64,000 bases of DNA from Streptomyces sp. AC1-42W (GTDB taxonomy: Bacteria; Actinomycetota; Actinomycetes; Streptomycetales; Streptomycetaceae): positions 806,001 through 870,000 of the forward strand of contig NZ_QKWY01000002.1 of assembly GCF_003248355.1 (NCBI RefSeq), given 5' to 3'. Every line of letters starts with the position of its first letter. Within the stretch, counting starts at the first letter, position 1. Below are positions 34,240-44,073 of this stretch, piece after piece. Made by a program: the position numbers and the translations under genes. The notes beneath the pieces were generated by a model, which was not told the DNA's origin, searched no databases, and was given only the letters and a program-made list of their open reading frames with translations.

Positions 34240-35204
34240 ACGACGCACTGGACGTCGCCCTCCGCCTCCTCGTCGTCTTCGCCGCCTTCCTCGTCCTCCC
34301 CCTGGTCGTGGGCCAGACGGAGCACAAGGTGATGGCCCACATGCAGGGCCGCCTGGGCCCCATGTACGCCGGCGGCTTCCACGGCTGGGCCCAGCTCGTC
34401 GCGGACGGCGTGAAGTTCGCGCAGAAGGAGGACATCGTCCCGGCCGGCGCCGACCGCAGGGTCTTCCGCCTCGCCCCGGCCGTCGCCCTCCTCCCGTACC
34501 TCCTCGTCCTCGTCGCGATCCCGATCGCCCCGGGGGACGGCGCGGTCGGCCAGGTCCTGGACGCCGGCATCTTCTTCGTGCTCGCCGTCATGGGCATCGG
34601 CGTCCTCGGCTCCCTGATGGCCGGCTGGGCGTCCGCCAACAAGTTCTCCCTGCTCGGCGGCCTCCGCACGGCCGCCCAGCTCCTCGCGTACGAGCTGCCG
34701 ATGCTGCTCGCCGCCGCCTCGGTGGCGATGGCGGCGGGCACGGTGTCGCTGCCCGGCATCCTCGACGCGTTCGAGTGGTGGTGGCTGCCCTGGCAGATCA
34801 TCGGCGCCCTGGTCTTCTTCGTGGCCGGGCTCGCCGAACTCCAGCGCCCCCCGTTCGACATGCCGGTCGCGGACTCCGAGATCATCTTCGGCGCCTACAC
34901 CGAATACACCGGCCTGCGCTTCGCCCTGTTCCTGCTCGCCGAGTACGCGGGCATCGTCGTGCTGTGCGGGCTGACCACCGTGCTGTTCCTCGGCGGCTGG
35001 CACGGCCCCCTCGGCGACGACGGCCTCGGCTGGCTCTGGACCCTGCTCAAGACGGCCGTCCTGGCATTCGTCGTGATCTGGCTGCGGGTGACCTACCCGC
35101 GCCTGCGCGAGGACCAGCTCCAGAAGCTCGCCTGGACGACCCTCATCCCGCTCGCCCTCGCGCAGATCGCGCTCACCGGCATCGTGAAGGTGGCGATCGA
35201 CTAG
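34236..35204 (+). CDS. nuoH: NADH-quinone oxidoreductase subunit H
   Basis: A 322-aa membrane subunit with about eight helices that forms the quinone entry site. EHKVMAHMQGRLGPMYAGG, the charged loop and RPPFDMPVADSEIIFGAYTEY are diagnostic. It directly follows nuoC, where D, E, F and G would be in a full operon. Confidence 0.93.
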   Translation: MNDALDVALRLLVVFAAFLVLPLVVGQTEHKVMAHMQGRLGPMYAGGFHGWAQLVADGVKFAQKEDIVPAGADRRVFRLAPAVALLPYLLVLVAIPIAPGDGAVGQVLDAGIFFVLAVMGIGVLGSLMAGWASANKFSLLGGLRTAAQLLAYELPMLLAAASVAMAAGTVSLPGILDAFEWWWLPWQIIGALVFFVAGLAELQRPPFDMPVADSEIIFGAYTEYTGLRFALFLLAEYAGIVVLCGLTTVLFLGGWHGPLGDDGLGWLWTLLKTAVLAFVVIWLRVTYPRLREDQLQKLAWTTLIPLALAQIALTGIVKVAID

Positions 35205-35776
35205 TGCCCCCGATCCCCGGCTCAGGACTGGCCAAGGGCCTCGCCGTCACCCTGCGGACGATGACGAGGAAGACCGTCACCGCCCAGTACCCCGACGTGC
35301 AGCCCGAACTCCCGCCCCGCTCCCGCGGCGTCATCGCGCTGTTCGAGGAGAACTGCACGGTCTGCATGCTGTGCGCCCGCGAGTGCCCGGACTGGTGCAT
35401 CTACATCGACTCCCACAAGGAGACGATGCCCCCGGCCGCCCCCGGCGGCCGCGAGCGCAGCCGCAACGTGCTGGACCGGTTCGCGATCGACTTCTCGCTC
35501 TGCATGTACTGCGGCATCTGCATCGAGGTGTGCCCCTTCGACGCGCTGTTCTGGTCGCCGGAGTTCGAGTACGCCGAGACGGACATCCTCGACCTCACCC
35601 ACGAGCGCGACAAGCTGCGCGAGTGGATGTGGACGGTGCCGGAGCCGCCCGCGCTCGACGAGCGCGCGGAGGAGCCGAAGGAGTTCGCCGCCGCCCGCAA
35701 GACGGCCGACAAGCTCCGCGCCCAGCGGGAGCAGGAAGCGGCGCGGGACGACGCCGCAGAGGGAGGCACGGCATGA
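35204..35776 (+). CDS. nuoI: NADH-quinone oxidoreductase subunit I
   Basis: A 190-aa iron-sulphur subunit with two [4Fe-4S] motifs: CTVCMLCARECPDWC and CMYCGICIEVCP. GTG 35204 shares one base with the nuoH stop. The C-terminal 50 residues are charged (KTADKLRAQREQEAARDDAA). In ferredoxin-type complex I this subunit can accept electrons directly, which is relevant as NuoEFG are missing. Confidence 0.92.
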   Translation: MPPIPGSGLAKGLAVTLRTMTRKTVTAQYPDVQPELPPRSRGVIALFEENCTVCMLCARECPDWCIYIDSHKETMPPAAPGGRERSRNVLDRFAIDFSLCMYCGICIEVCPFDALFWSPEFEYAETDILDLTHERDKLREWMWTVPEPPALDERAEEPKEFAAARKTADKLRAQREQEAARDDAAEGGTA

Positions 35777-36372
35777 TCCCCGCCCTCGCGGCCGCCCCGG
35801 CGGCCCCCGGCTTCCTCTCCCCGACCGGCGTCGAGATCGCCTTCGTCCTCGTCGGCATCGCCACCCTCGGCGCGGCCCTGGTCACCGTCACGACCCGTCA
35901 GCTGGTGCACGCCGCCCTCTGGCTGATCGTGGCGCTCGGCGGCCTCGCCGTCGAGTACCTCCTGCTCACGGCGGAGTTCATCGCCTGGGTGCAGGTACTG
36001 ATCTACGTGGGCTCCGTCGTCGTGCTTCTTCTGTTCGGGCTGATGCTCACGCGCGCCCCCATCGGCCGCTCCCCGGACGCCGACTCCGAGAACCGGTGGG
36101 CCGCCCTCGTGGTCGCCGCCGCCTCCGCCGGCACCCTCGTCTGGGTCGTCGTGGACGCCTTCCGCACCACCTGGATCGAGCTGGACGGGCCCGCCCAGGG
36201 CACCACCAAGGCCACCGGCGCCTTCCTCTTCCGGCACTGGGTGCTCCCCTTCGAGGCGCTCTCCGTCCTGCTGCTCGCGGCCCTGGTCGGCGCGATCGTC
36301 CTCTCCCGCAAGGGCCGGGCCGACACCGGCGCACCCCAGGCCGCCACCTCGCCCCGAGAGGACACGCGCTGA
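35773..36372 (+). CDS. nuoJ: NADH-quinone oxidoreductase subunit J
   Basis: A 199-aa, five-helix membrane subunit (VEIAFVLVGIATLGAALV, AALWLIVALGGLAVEYLLL, LIYVGSVVVLLLFGLML). ATG 35773 overlaps nuoI by 4 bp. Confidence 0.9.
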   Translation: MIPALAAAPAAPGFLSPTGVEIAFVLVGIATLGAALVTVTTRQLVHAALWLIVALGGLAVEYLLLTAEFIAWVQVLIYVGSVVVLLLFGLMLTRAPIGRSPDADSENRWAALVVAAASAGTLVWVVVDAFRTTWIELDGPAQGTTKATGAFLFRHWVLPFEALSVLLLAALVGAIVLSRKGRADTGAPQAATSPREDTR

Positions 36373-36800
36373 TGCACCTCGCCTACCCCGCCGTGCTCTC
36401 CGCCCTCCTCTTCTGCACCGGGCTGTACGGCGTACTCGCCCGCCGCAACGCGATCCTCGTCCTGATGTCCGTCGAGCTGATGCTCAACGCCGTCAACCTC
36501 AACATGGTCGCGTTCGACGTCTGGCTCCGCGACACCCTGCACTCCGGCCAGGCCCTCACCCTGTTCACCATCGCCATCGCGGCGGCGGAGATCGGCATCG
36601 GCCTGGCGATCGTCCTCGCCGTCCACCGCAACCGCGGCACCTCCGACATCGACCGCCTCCGCGACACCGCCGAGACCGACGAGGCCGAGACCGTCCCGGC
36701 CGGCGACGACGAGGGCGACGACCCCGAGGGCACCGCCCGCCCCGAAGACCAGGCCACTGCTGCGGCAGGGAAGGCAAAGAAGGCAGAGGCCACCGCGTGA
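36372..36800 (+). CDS. nuoK: NADH-quinone oxidoreductase subunit K
   Basis: A 142-aa three-helix subunit; the two membrane glutamates of the proton path are visible (LMSVELMLNAVNL, AAAEIGIGLAIV). The acidic C-terminal tail of about 45 residues is longer than usual. ATG 36372 shares one base with the nuoJ stop. Confidence 0.92.
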   Translation: MHLAYPAVLSALLFCTGLYGVLARRNAILVLMSVELMLNAVNLNMVAFDVWLRDTLHSGQALTLFTIAIAAAEIGIGLAIVLAVHRNRGTSDIDRLRDTAETDEAETVPAGDDEGDDPEGTARPEDQATAAAGKAKKAEATA

Positions 36801-38797
36801 CCACCACGACCCTCGCCGTCCTCGTCCCCCTCCTGCCGTTCCTGGGCGCCGTCGCCGGGCTGCTCGTCGGCCGCACCGCCCCCGGCTACGTCCGGCCGCT
36901 CGCCGTACTGCCCGCCCTCACCTCCCTGGTCCTCGCCGCCGTCGTCGCCGCGCGCCAGGGCGGCGGCCGGGCCATCGACGCGGCGACCCAGCTCACCCCC
37001 ACCGGCTCCGTCCCCATCGACCTCGCCCTGCACCTCGACGGCTTCGCCGTCCTCGTCGCCGTGCTGGTCGCCCTGGTCGCGAGCTGCGTGCAGATCTACT
37101 CCACCGCCTACCTCCGCGACGACCCCCGCTACCCCTCCTACGCGGCGCTGGTCTCCCTCTTCACCTCCGCGATGCTGCTCGTCGTCTACTCCGGCGACAT
37201 CATGGTGCTCCTGGTCGGCTGGGAGATCATGGGCATCTGCTCCTACTTCCTGGTCGGCCACTACTGGGAGACGCCCGAGGCGCGCGCCGCCTCCCTCAAG
37301 GCGTTCCTGGTCACCAAGCTGGGCGACGTCCCCTTCCTCATCGGCCTGTTCGCGCTCGCCGCCGACACCGGCTCCTTCCGCATCACCCGCATCCTGGGTG
37401 CCGTCGCCCACGGCGGCCTCGACCACCCCACCGTCATCGCGCTCCTGCTGCTGGCCGGGGTCGCGGGCAAGTCCGCGCAGTTCCCCCTGCACACCTGGCT
37501 GCCCGACGCCATGGCCGGCCCCACCCCCGTCTCGGCGCTGATCCACGCGGCGACGATGGTCGCCGCCGGCATCTACTTCGTGGCCCGGCTCCTCCCCGTC
37601 TTCGCCGCGTCCGGCGCGGCCCTCGTCGTCCTCGCCGTGATGGCCGCCGTCACGATGATCGGCTCCGGGCTCGCCGCGCTCGCCCAGGACGACATCAAGC
37701 GCGTCCTCGCCTACTCGACCATCGGTCAGCTCGGCTACATGTCCGGCGCCCTGGCCGTCGGCGACCGGGGCGCGGCCGTCTTCCACCTCGTCTCGCACGG
37801 TGCGTTCAAGGCCGTCCTCTTCCTCGCGGCCGGCGTCGTCATCCACGCCGCCGGCACCAACTCACTGGCCGCCATGTCCCGGATGCGCGGCCTCGCCGGC
37901 CGCATCCCGGACGCCTACTGGACGATGACCGTCGCCCTGCTCGCCCTGGCCGCCATTCCGCCGTTCGCCGGCTTCTTCTCCAAGGAAGCCGTCCTCGTCG
38001 CCGCCGAACACACCGCGCTCGGCGACCGGCACGTCGCCCCGGCCGCCGCCGGCTGGACCGTCCTCACCGCCGGGCTGCTGGCCGCCGTGCTCACCGGCGC
38101 CTACGCCATCCGGCTCTGGCTCCTCGCCTTCCGGGGCCGGGGCGCCGAGGCCCCCGACCACGGCAGGCAGCCCGCCGCCATGTCGGCCGTCCTGTGGGTG
38201 CTGGCCGTCCCGACCCTGGGCCTCGGGCTGACCGCGGGCGTCATCGGCGACTGGTTCGACGGCCACGCCCTCACCCCCTCGCTGACCACGGCCGTCCTGT
38301 CCACCGGCCTCGGCCTCGTCGGCGGACTGGTCACCTACGGGGCCTGGCGCCACACCACCGCGCTCGCCGCCCGCTTCCCCATGGGCTCGGTCGTCGCCCA
38401 CCCCGAAGCCGAACCCGCCCTGGTCGAGATCGAGGCCATCGAGGCCCGGACCGCCGCCTACGGCCCGGCCGGCGACGCGCCCGACCCCGCCGACCCCGGA
38501 CGCCTGCTGCTCGGCCCGCTGCACCGGCACGCGGCCACCGGCTTCCACCTGGACGCCCTGTACGCGGCGCTGTTCGTCCGCCCGCTCCAGGCGGCGGCCC
38601 GCCTCGTGCGCTTCCTGGACCGCGAGGTCGTCGAGACCTACGTACGCGGCTCCGCCACCGGCGCACGCTGGTTCGGCACGGCGGTCCGCCGCGCCCAGAC
38701 CGGCAATGTGCAGACCTACCTCAGCGCACTGCTCGCCGGTTCCCTGGTCCTGGCGGTCGCCGCCGTCGTCTACGCCAACGTCAACGCGGGGTCCTGA
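36797..38797 (+). CDS. nuoL: NADH-quinone oxidoreductase subunit L
   Basis: A 666-aa antiporter-like proton-pumping subunit. Conserved stretches include VLLVGWEIMGICSYFLVGHY, LHTWLPDAMAGPTPVSALIH and DDIKRVLAYSTIGQLGYM. The long lateral helix is expected in the C-terminal third, where the sequence becomes less conserved. GTG start, 4-bp overlap with nuoK. Confidence 0.93.
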   Translation: MTTTTLAVLVPLLPFLGAVAGLLVGRTAPGYVRPLAVLPALTSLVLAAVVAARQGGGRAIDAATQLTPTGSVPIDLALHLDGFAVLVAVLVALVASCVQIYSTAYLRDDPRYPSYAALVSLFTSAMLLVVYSGDIMVLLVGWEIMGICSYFLVGHYWETPEARAASLKAFLVTKLGDVPFLIGLFALAADTGSFRITRILGAVAHGGLDHPTVIALLLLAGVAGKSAQFPLHTWLPDAMAGPTPVSALIHAATMVAAGIYFVARLLPVFAASGAALVVLAVMAAVTMIGSGLAALAQDDIKRVLAYSTIGQLGYMSGALAVGDRGAAVFHLVSHGAFKAVLFLAAGVVIHAAGTNSLAAMSRMRGLAGRIPDAYWTMTVALLALAAIPPFAGFFSKEAVLVAAEHTALGDRHVAPAAAGWTVLTAGLLAAVLTGAYAIRLWLLAFRGRGAEAPDHGRQPAAMSAVLWVLAVPTLGLGLTAGVIGDWFDGHALTPSLTTAVLSTGLGLVGGLVTYGAWRHTTALAARFPMGSVVAHPEAEPALVEIEAIEARTAAYGPAGDAPDPADPGRLLLGPLHRHAATGFHLDALYAALFVRPLQAAARLVRFLDREVVETYVRGSATGARWFGTAVRRAQTGNVQTYLSALLAGSLVLAVAAVVYANVNAGS

Positions 38798-38800
38798 GCC

Positions 38801-40375
38801 GTGATCGATATCAGCCCGTCCGTGATGCAGTTCCTTCTGGCGTTCACCGTCGCCGGACCGCTCATCGGCGCCGTCAGCGCCCTGCTCCCCGCCCCGCCCG
38901 GACTCAAGGGCCGCAACCCGGACCAGGCCGTCCTCCGGCACGGCGTGACCGTCACCGGGGCCATCCTGCTGGCCACCCTGGCGCTGGCCGTCGGCTTCGA
39001 CCACGACCAGCCGTCGAAGATGCAGGCCACCACCGACATCAGCTGGATTCCGGCGCTCGACGTACGCATCCACCTCGGCATCGACGGCATCTCGCTCCCC
39101 CTGCTCGTCCTGACCGCGCTGCTGACCTTTCTCTGCGCGCTCTACAGCTACTTCAAGCTGCCCGAAGGCCCCTCCGCCAAGGCATTCGTCGCCCTGCTCC
39201 TCTTCCTGGAGTCCGGCACCCTCGCCACCTTCGCCGTCCTCGACCTGATCCTGTTCTTCCTGGCGTTCGAGATGGTCCTCATCCCGATGTACTTCCTCAT
39301 CGCCCGCTGGGGCGGTGCGCGGAGGCAGGCGGCCGCCTGGAAATTCATCCTCTACACACTGCTCGGCTCGGTCGTCATGCTGCTGGGCCTGCTCCTGATC
39401 GGACTGAAGAGCGGCACCTTCGACATGGTGGCACTCACCACTGACAACGGCCGCGGGCTCACCTCGTCCGTGCAGGTCACCGCCGTTCTGGCGATCGGGA
39501 TCGGGCTCGCCGTGAAGACCCCGATGTGGCCGCTGCACAGCTGGCTGCCCGACGCCCACACCGCCGCCCCGACCGTGGGCTCGGTGCTCCTGGCGGGCGT
39601 CCTGCTCAAGATGGGCACGTACGGGTTCGTCCGCATCCTGCTCCCGGTCGCCCCGGACGGGATGCACACCTTCGCCCCGTACCTCGCGGCCTTCGCCGCC
39701 GCCGGCATCGTCTACGGGTCGCTCGCCTGCCTGGCGCTCGCCCGGCCCGGCGCCAAGGGCGACCTGAAGCGGCTCATCGCGTACTCCTCGGTCGGCCACA
39801 TGGGCTTCGTCCTCCTCGGCATCGCGAGCATGACCCCCACCGGCGTCAACGGCGCGCTCTTCGCCAACATCGCCCACGGGCTCATCACCGGCCTGCTGTT
39901 CTTCCTGGTCGGCGCGATCAAGGACCGCTACGGCACCGCCGACCTGGACACCCTCGCCGGGGCCACCGGCGCCGCCCTCTACGGCCGCGCGCCCCGCCTC
40001 GGCGGCCTCCTCGCGTTCGCCGCGATCGCCTCGCTCGGCCTGCCCGGACTCGCCGGGTTCTGGGGCGAGATGCTCGCCATGTTCGGCGCGTTCGACCCGG
40101 CCGAAGGGCTCAGCCGGCCCGCCTTCCTCACGTTCATGTCCGTCGCCGCCTTCGGCACCCTGCTCACCGCCGCGTACCTGCTGATCGTCGTCCGGCGCGT
40201 CTGCATGGGCGCGACCGACGGGGAACCGCGGCCGGTCGCGGACGTGCGGAGCTACGAATTCGCCGCCTGGACCCCCCTCGCGGCCCTCACCGTCCTCGCC
40301 GGCCTGTGGCCCGCCGTCCTCCTCGGCCTCACCGACCCGGCCGTGCAGAAGCTCCTCGCGGGAGGCAAGTCGTGA
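38801..40375 (+). CDS. nuoM: NADH-quinone oxidoreductase subunit M
   Basis: A 524-aa antiporter-like subunit. Key motifs: LFFLAFEMVLIPMYFLIARW, PLHSWLPDAHTAAPTVGSVL and DLKRLIAYSSVGHMGFVLLG. GTG 38801 follows the nuoL stop by 3 bases. Confidence 0.93.
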   Translation: MIDISPSVMQFLLAFTVAGPLIGAVSALLPAPPGLKGRNPDQAVLRHGVTVTGAILLATLALAVGFDHDQPSKMQATTDISWIPALDVRIHLGIDGISLPLLVLTALLTFLCALYSYFKLPEGPSAKAFVALLLFLESGTLATFAVLDLILFFLAFEMVLIPMYFLIARWGGARRQAAAWKFILYTLLGSVVMLLGLLLIGLKSGTFDMVALTTDNGRGLTSSVQVTAVLAIGIGLAVKTPMWPLHSWLPDAHTAAPTVGSVLLAGVLLKMGTYGFVRILLPVAPDGMHTFAPYLAAFAAAGIVYGSLACLALARPGAKGDLKRLIAYSSVGHMGFVLLGIASMTPTGVNGALFANIAHGLITGLLFFLVGAIKDRYGTADLDTLAGATGAALYGRAPRLGGLLAFAAIASLGLPGLAGFWGEMLAMFGAFDPAEGLSRPAFLTFMSVAAFGTLLTAAYLLIVVRRVCMGATDGEPRPVADVRSYEFAAWTPLAALTVLAGLWPAVLLGLTDPAVQKLLAGGKS

Positions 40376-41907
40376 ACGTGACAGCCGCAAGCGCCTCCGG
40401 CGCGGACGGTCTCGTCCAGTCCGTCGACTGGCTCGCCATCGCGCCCCCCGTCACCGCCGCGGCCGTCGCCCTCGCCGTCCTGGTCGCCGACCTCTTCGTA
40501 CCCCCGGAGCGCAAACCGCTCCTGGGCTACGGGGCCGTCGCCGGACTCGTCGCCGCGCTCGCCCTCATCGTCCCGCTCCACGAGGGCGACCGTTCCACCT
40601 TCTGCCTCACCGCGGGCAGCCGCGCCTGCAGCTACACCGCCGACCACTTCACCCTGGTCATCCAGGCCCTCGTGCTCGGCGGCGCCCTGCTCACCGCGCT
40701 GCTCTCCATCGGCGACACCCGCAGACTCCCGGCCGGCGAGTTCTGGTTCCTGCTGCTGTCCTCCGCCGCCGGAGCCGCGCTGCTGCCCGCCGCACGCGAC
40801 CTCGCCACGCTGGTCATCGCCCTCGAAGTGGCCTCGCTGCCCGCCTTCGCGCTCGTCGGCATCAAGCGCGGCGACCGGCGCTCCTCCGAGGCCGCGCTGA
40901 AGTTCTTCCTCTCCTCCGTCACCGCCACCGCCGTGATGCTCCTCGGCGTCAGCTTCGTGTACGCGGCCACCGGCACCCTGCACCTCACCGAGCTGACCGG
41001 CCGCCTCGAACACGTGGACGGGCAGCTGTCCACCCTCGCCGGGGCGGGCGTCGCGCTGACCCTCGTCGGCTTCGCCTTCAAGACGGCCGCCGCGCCCTTC
41101 CACTTCTGGGTCCCCGACACCTACGTCGGCGCCCCGCTGCCCATCGCCGCCTACCTCTCGGTGGTCGGGAAGGCGGTCGGCTTCACCGGGCTCATCCTCG
41201 TCACCGTGATCGCCTTCCCGGCCTACGCCGACGTGTGGGGCCCGGCGCTCGCGGTCCTGGCCGCGCTCACGATGACCCTCGCCAACGTCGCCGCGCTGCG
41301 CCAGAGCGTCACCCGCGCGCGAGGCGCCGTACGCCTGCTGGCCTGGTCCTCCGTCGCCCAGGCCGGGTATCTGCTCGTCCCCATCGCCGCCGCCGCGTAC
41401 GCCGGGGAACGCGCGATCGGTTCCACCGTCGCGTACGCCCTGATGTACGCCGTCGTGAACCTCGGCGCGTTCGCGGTGGCCGCCCTGGTCGCCCGTACCC
41501 GCCCCGGCAACCGCGTCGACGACTACCGCGGCCTGTACGCGACCCGGCCCCTGGCCGCCCTGGCGCTGGCCTTCTTCCTGCTCTGCCTGGCCGGTCTGCC
41601 GCCGGGGATCATCGGCCTGTTCGCCAAGGTCACGGTCTTCTCCGCCGCCGTGGACGCCGGACTGGGCTGGCTCGCCGTCGTGATGGCCGTCAACGTCGTG
41701 GTCGCGCTGTACTACTACCTGCGCTGGACCGCGATCCTCTTCCGCGCCCCCGCGCCGGAAGAGGGCTCCCGGGACGACGCGCCCGCCGTACGCCACCACG
41801 TCCCGGCGCCGCTCATCGCCGCGCTCGTCCTCACCACCGCCGGGGGAGTCGTCCTGTCGGGCGCCCCGCAGGCGGTGCTCAGGTTCGCCGCCGTCAGCCT
41901 TTTCTGA
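40372..41907 (+). CDS. nuoN: NADH-quinone oxidoreductase subunit N
   Basis: A 511-aa antiporter-like subunit, last of the operon. GTG 40372 overlaps nuoM by 4 bp (GTGA). VIALEVASLPAFALVGIKRG, FHFWVPDTYVGAPLPIAAYL and LLAWSSVAQAGYLLVPIAAA place it as NuoN. The start at 40372 fits the operon spacing; longer frames overlap nuoM. Confidence 0.92.
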   Translation: MNVTAASASGADGLVQSVDWLAIAPPVTAAAVALAVLVADLFVPPERKPLLGYGAVAGLVAALALIVPLHEGDRSTFCLTAGSRACSYTADHFTLVIQALVLGGALLTALLSIGDTRRLPAGEFWFLLLSSAAGAALLPAARDLATLVIALEVASLPAFALVGIKRGDRRSSEAALKFFLSSVTATAVMLLGVSFVYAATGTLHLTELTGRLEHVDGQLSTLAGAGVALTLVGFAFKTAAAPFHFWVPDTYVGAPLPIAAYLSVVGKAVGFTGLILVTVIAFPAYADVWGPALAVLAALTMTLANVAALRQSVTRARGAVRLLAWSSVAQAGYLLVPIAAAAYAGERAIGSTVAYALMYAVVNLGAFAVAALVARTRPGNRVDDYRGLYATRPLAALALAFFLLCLAGLPPGIIGLFAKVTVFSAAVDAGLGWLAVVMAVNVVVALYYYLRWTAILFRAPAPEEGSRDDAPAVRHHVPAPLIAALVLTTAGGVVLSGAPQAVLRFAAVSLF

Positions 41908-42064
41908 TCGCCCGCCCCTTCCGGCATCGCCCGTCTGTTCGATAAGCGATTCGATAAGTAACAAGATCGGTTTGCCCCGAGCCGCCCCCACAGGGCAGGG
42001 TCGGGGCCGCGCGACGCGTATGGACGTCGCACCACCGTCGCACCACCACAGAGGAGCCAGAGCA

Positions 42065-42529
42065 GTGCTGAGCGGGTTCAAGGACTTCATCCTGCGCGGA
42101 AACGTCATCTCGATGGCGGTCGGTCTCGCCGTGGGAGCCGCGTTCACCGCGGTCGTCACCGGGTTCAGCAACGGCTTCATCGTGCCGCTGATCGGCATCA
42201 TCACGCGCGGCACCGGCGACTTCAGCAAGGCCCACTACACGGTGGACGGCGTCAAATTCCCCTACGGCCTCTTCGTCAGCGCCGCGATCGCCTTCCTCAT
42301 CACCGCCGCCGTCCTCTACTTCTGCGTCGTCGTGCCCATGGCCAAGGTGCAGGACCGCTTCACCAAGAAGGAGCAGGAGGCGCAGATCGACATCAAGGCC
42401 GCCCAGCGCGACTGCCCCCGCTGCTACACCGCGATCCCCGCCATCGCCTCCCGCTGCGCCCACTGCACCAGCGAGGTCGAGCCCGACCCGGAGGCCCTGG
42501 CCCTCGCCGAGCTCCCCGCCCAGCGCTGA
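42065..42529 (+). CDS. mscL: Large-conductance mechanosensitive channel with zinc-ribbon tail
   Basis: A 154-aa channel that opens on membrane tension during osmotic downshock. Helix 1 (GFKDFILRGNVISMAVGLAV, AAFTAVV) and helix 2 (GLFVSAAIAFLITAAVLYFC) are standard MscL. The C-terminus carries CPRCYTAIPAIASRCAHC, a two-CxxC zinc-ribbon absent from enterobacterial MscL. GTG 42065 has an AGGAG-like site upstream. It is likely monocistronic, between nuoN and htpX. Confidence 0.9.
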   Translation: MLSGFKDFILRGNVISMAVGLAVGAAFTAVVTGFSNGFIVPLIGIITRGTGDFSKAHYTVDGVKFPYGLFVSAAIAFLITAAVLYFCVVVPMAKVQDRFTKKEQEAQIDIKAAQRDCPRCYTAIPAIASRCAHCTSEVEPDPEALALAELPAQR

Positions 42530-42722
42530 GCACACCGCACGCCCCACCCGTACGGCCCAGAGCCGCCCCCGCGCGTACAGCCGGGGCGCTCGGGGCCGTA
42601 CGGCCGTCCGCACAAGGGAACTAGCTCTCCTCGCCTGGCGTTGACCGGTACGGGAGGCTCCACTGGGGAGTGGAGCCGCACCCAGCAAGGGTTCCCCTGC
42701 TGCACGATTTGGAGGGCGTACC

Positions 42723-43586
42723 GTGCACCGCCGGCACAACGGGCTGAGAACCGCCGTACTCCTCGGGGGCCTGTCCGCCCTCATCATCGTCATCGGCAGC
42801 TTCTTCGGACGCACGGGCCTGATCGTCGCCCTCCTGGTCGCGATCGGCACCAACGCCTACGCGTACTGGAACAGCGACAAGCTGGCGCTGCGCGCCATGC
42901 GCGCCCGCCCGGTGAGCGAATTCGAGGCGCCCCAGCTCTACCGCATCGTCCGCGAGCTGTCCACGTCGGCGCGCCAGCCCATGCCCCGCCTCTACATCTC
43001 CCCGACCCAGGCCCCCAACGCCTTCGCCACCGGCCGCAACCCGCGCAACGCGGCGGTCTGCTGCACGGAGGGCATCCTCCGGCTGCTGGACGAACGGGAG
43101 CTGCGCGGCGTCCTCGGCCACGAGCTGAGCCATGTCTACAACCGGGACATCCTGATCTCGTCCGTCGCCGGAGCGCTGGCCTCCGTCGTCATGTTCCTGG
43201 TCAACTTCGCCTGGCTGATCCCGGTCGGCCGCTCCAACGACGACGAGGGCCCCGGCCTCCTCGGCATGCTCCTGATCATGATCCTGGGCCCGCTCGCCGC
43301 CTCCGTCATCCAGCTCGCCGTCAGCCGCTCCCGCGAGTACGAGGCGGACGCCTCGGGTGCCCGGCTGACCGGCGACCCGCTGGCCCTGGCCGGCGCCCTG
43401 CGGAAGCTGGAGGCCGGTACGCAGCAGCTTCCGCTGCCCCCGGAGCCGAGGATCGAGACCGCGAGCCACATGATGATCGCCAACCCGTTCCGCGCGGGAC
43501 GGGGCATGTCCAAGTTGTTCTCGACCCACCCCCCGATGGCGGAGCGCATCGCCCGACTCGAACAAATGGCAGGTCCTCGCCCGTGA
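42723..43586 (+). CDS. htpX: Zinc metalloprotease HtpX
   Basis: A 287-aa membrane protease for misfolded membrane proteins. The catalytic HELSH (in GVLGHELSHVYNRD) and the third ligand Glu region (SREYEADASGA) are intact, with two N-terminal and two internal membrane segments. GTG 42723 has GGAGGGC 6 bases before it. It overlaps the yccF-like gene by 4 bp. Confidence 0.93.
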   Translation: MHRRHNGLRTAVLLGGLSALIIVIGSFFGRTGLIVALLVAIGTNAYAYWNSDKLALRAMRARPVSEFEAPQLYRIVRELSTSARQPMPRLYISPTQAPNAFATGRNPRNAAVCCTEGILRLLDERELRGVLGHELSHVYNRDILISSVAGALASVVMFLVNFAWLIPVGRSNDDEGPGLLGMLLIMILGPLAASVIQLAVSRSREYEADASGARLTGDPLALAGALRKLEAGTQQLPLPPEPRIETASHMMIANPFRAGRGMSKLFSTHPPMAERIARLEQMAGPRP

Positions 43587-43975
43587 AAACCATTCTGAAC
43601 GTCATTTGGCTGGTCCTCTGCGGATTCTGGATGTTCCTCGGCTACCTGCTCGCCGGACTCCTCCTCTGCATCACGATCATCGGCATCCCCTTCGGCCTCG
43701 CCGCCTTCCGGATCGGCGTCTACGCCCTGTGGCCCTTCGGCCACCGCGTCGTCGACCGCCGGGACGCCGGCGCGCCCTCCTGCGTGGGCAACGTCCTCTG
43801 GCTGGTCCTCGCCGGCTGGTGGCTGGCCCTCGGCCACATCACCACCGGCATCGCCCTGTGCATCACGATCATCGGCATCCCGCTGGGCATCGCCAACTTC
43901 AAGCTGATCCCGGTGTCCCTGATGCCCTTCGGGAAGGAGATCGTCCGCACCGACCAGCAGTTCGCCGGCTGGTAG
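43583..43975 (+). CDS. YccF-domain membrane protein
   Basis: A 130-aa protein with two repeats of the YccF domain (IWLVLCGFWMFLGYLLAGLL ... CITIIGIPFGLAAF and LWLVLAGWWLALGHITTGIA ... CITIIGIPLGIANF), each with a membrane hairpin. Function unknown; coupling to htpX suggests membrane stress. Confidence 0.88.
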   Translation: MKTILNVIWLVLCGFWMFLGYLLAGLLLCITIIGIPFGLAAFRIGVYALWPFGHRVVDRRDAGAPSCVGNVLWLVLAGWWLALGHITTGIALCITIIGIPLGIANFKLIPVSLMPFGKEIVRTDQQFAGW

Positions 43976-44073
43976 AAGCCCCGGCTCCCGCTGCCGGAAG
44001 CCCGGTTCCGCAACCACCCGCCCGTCTCCCGCGTCTTGGATTCCAGGACACAGGGACGGGTAGGTTCGCACGC

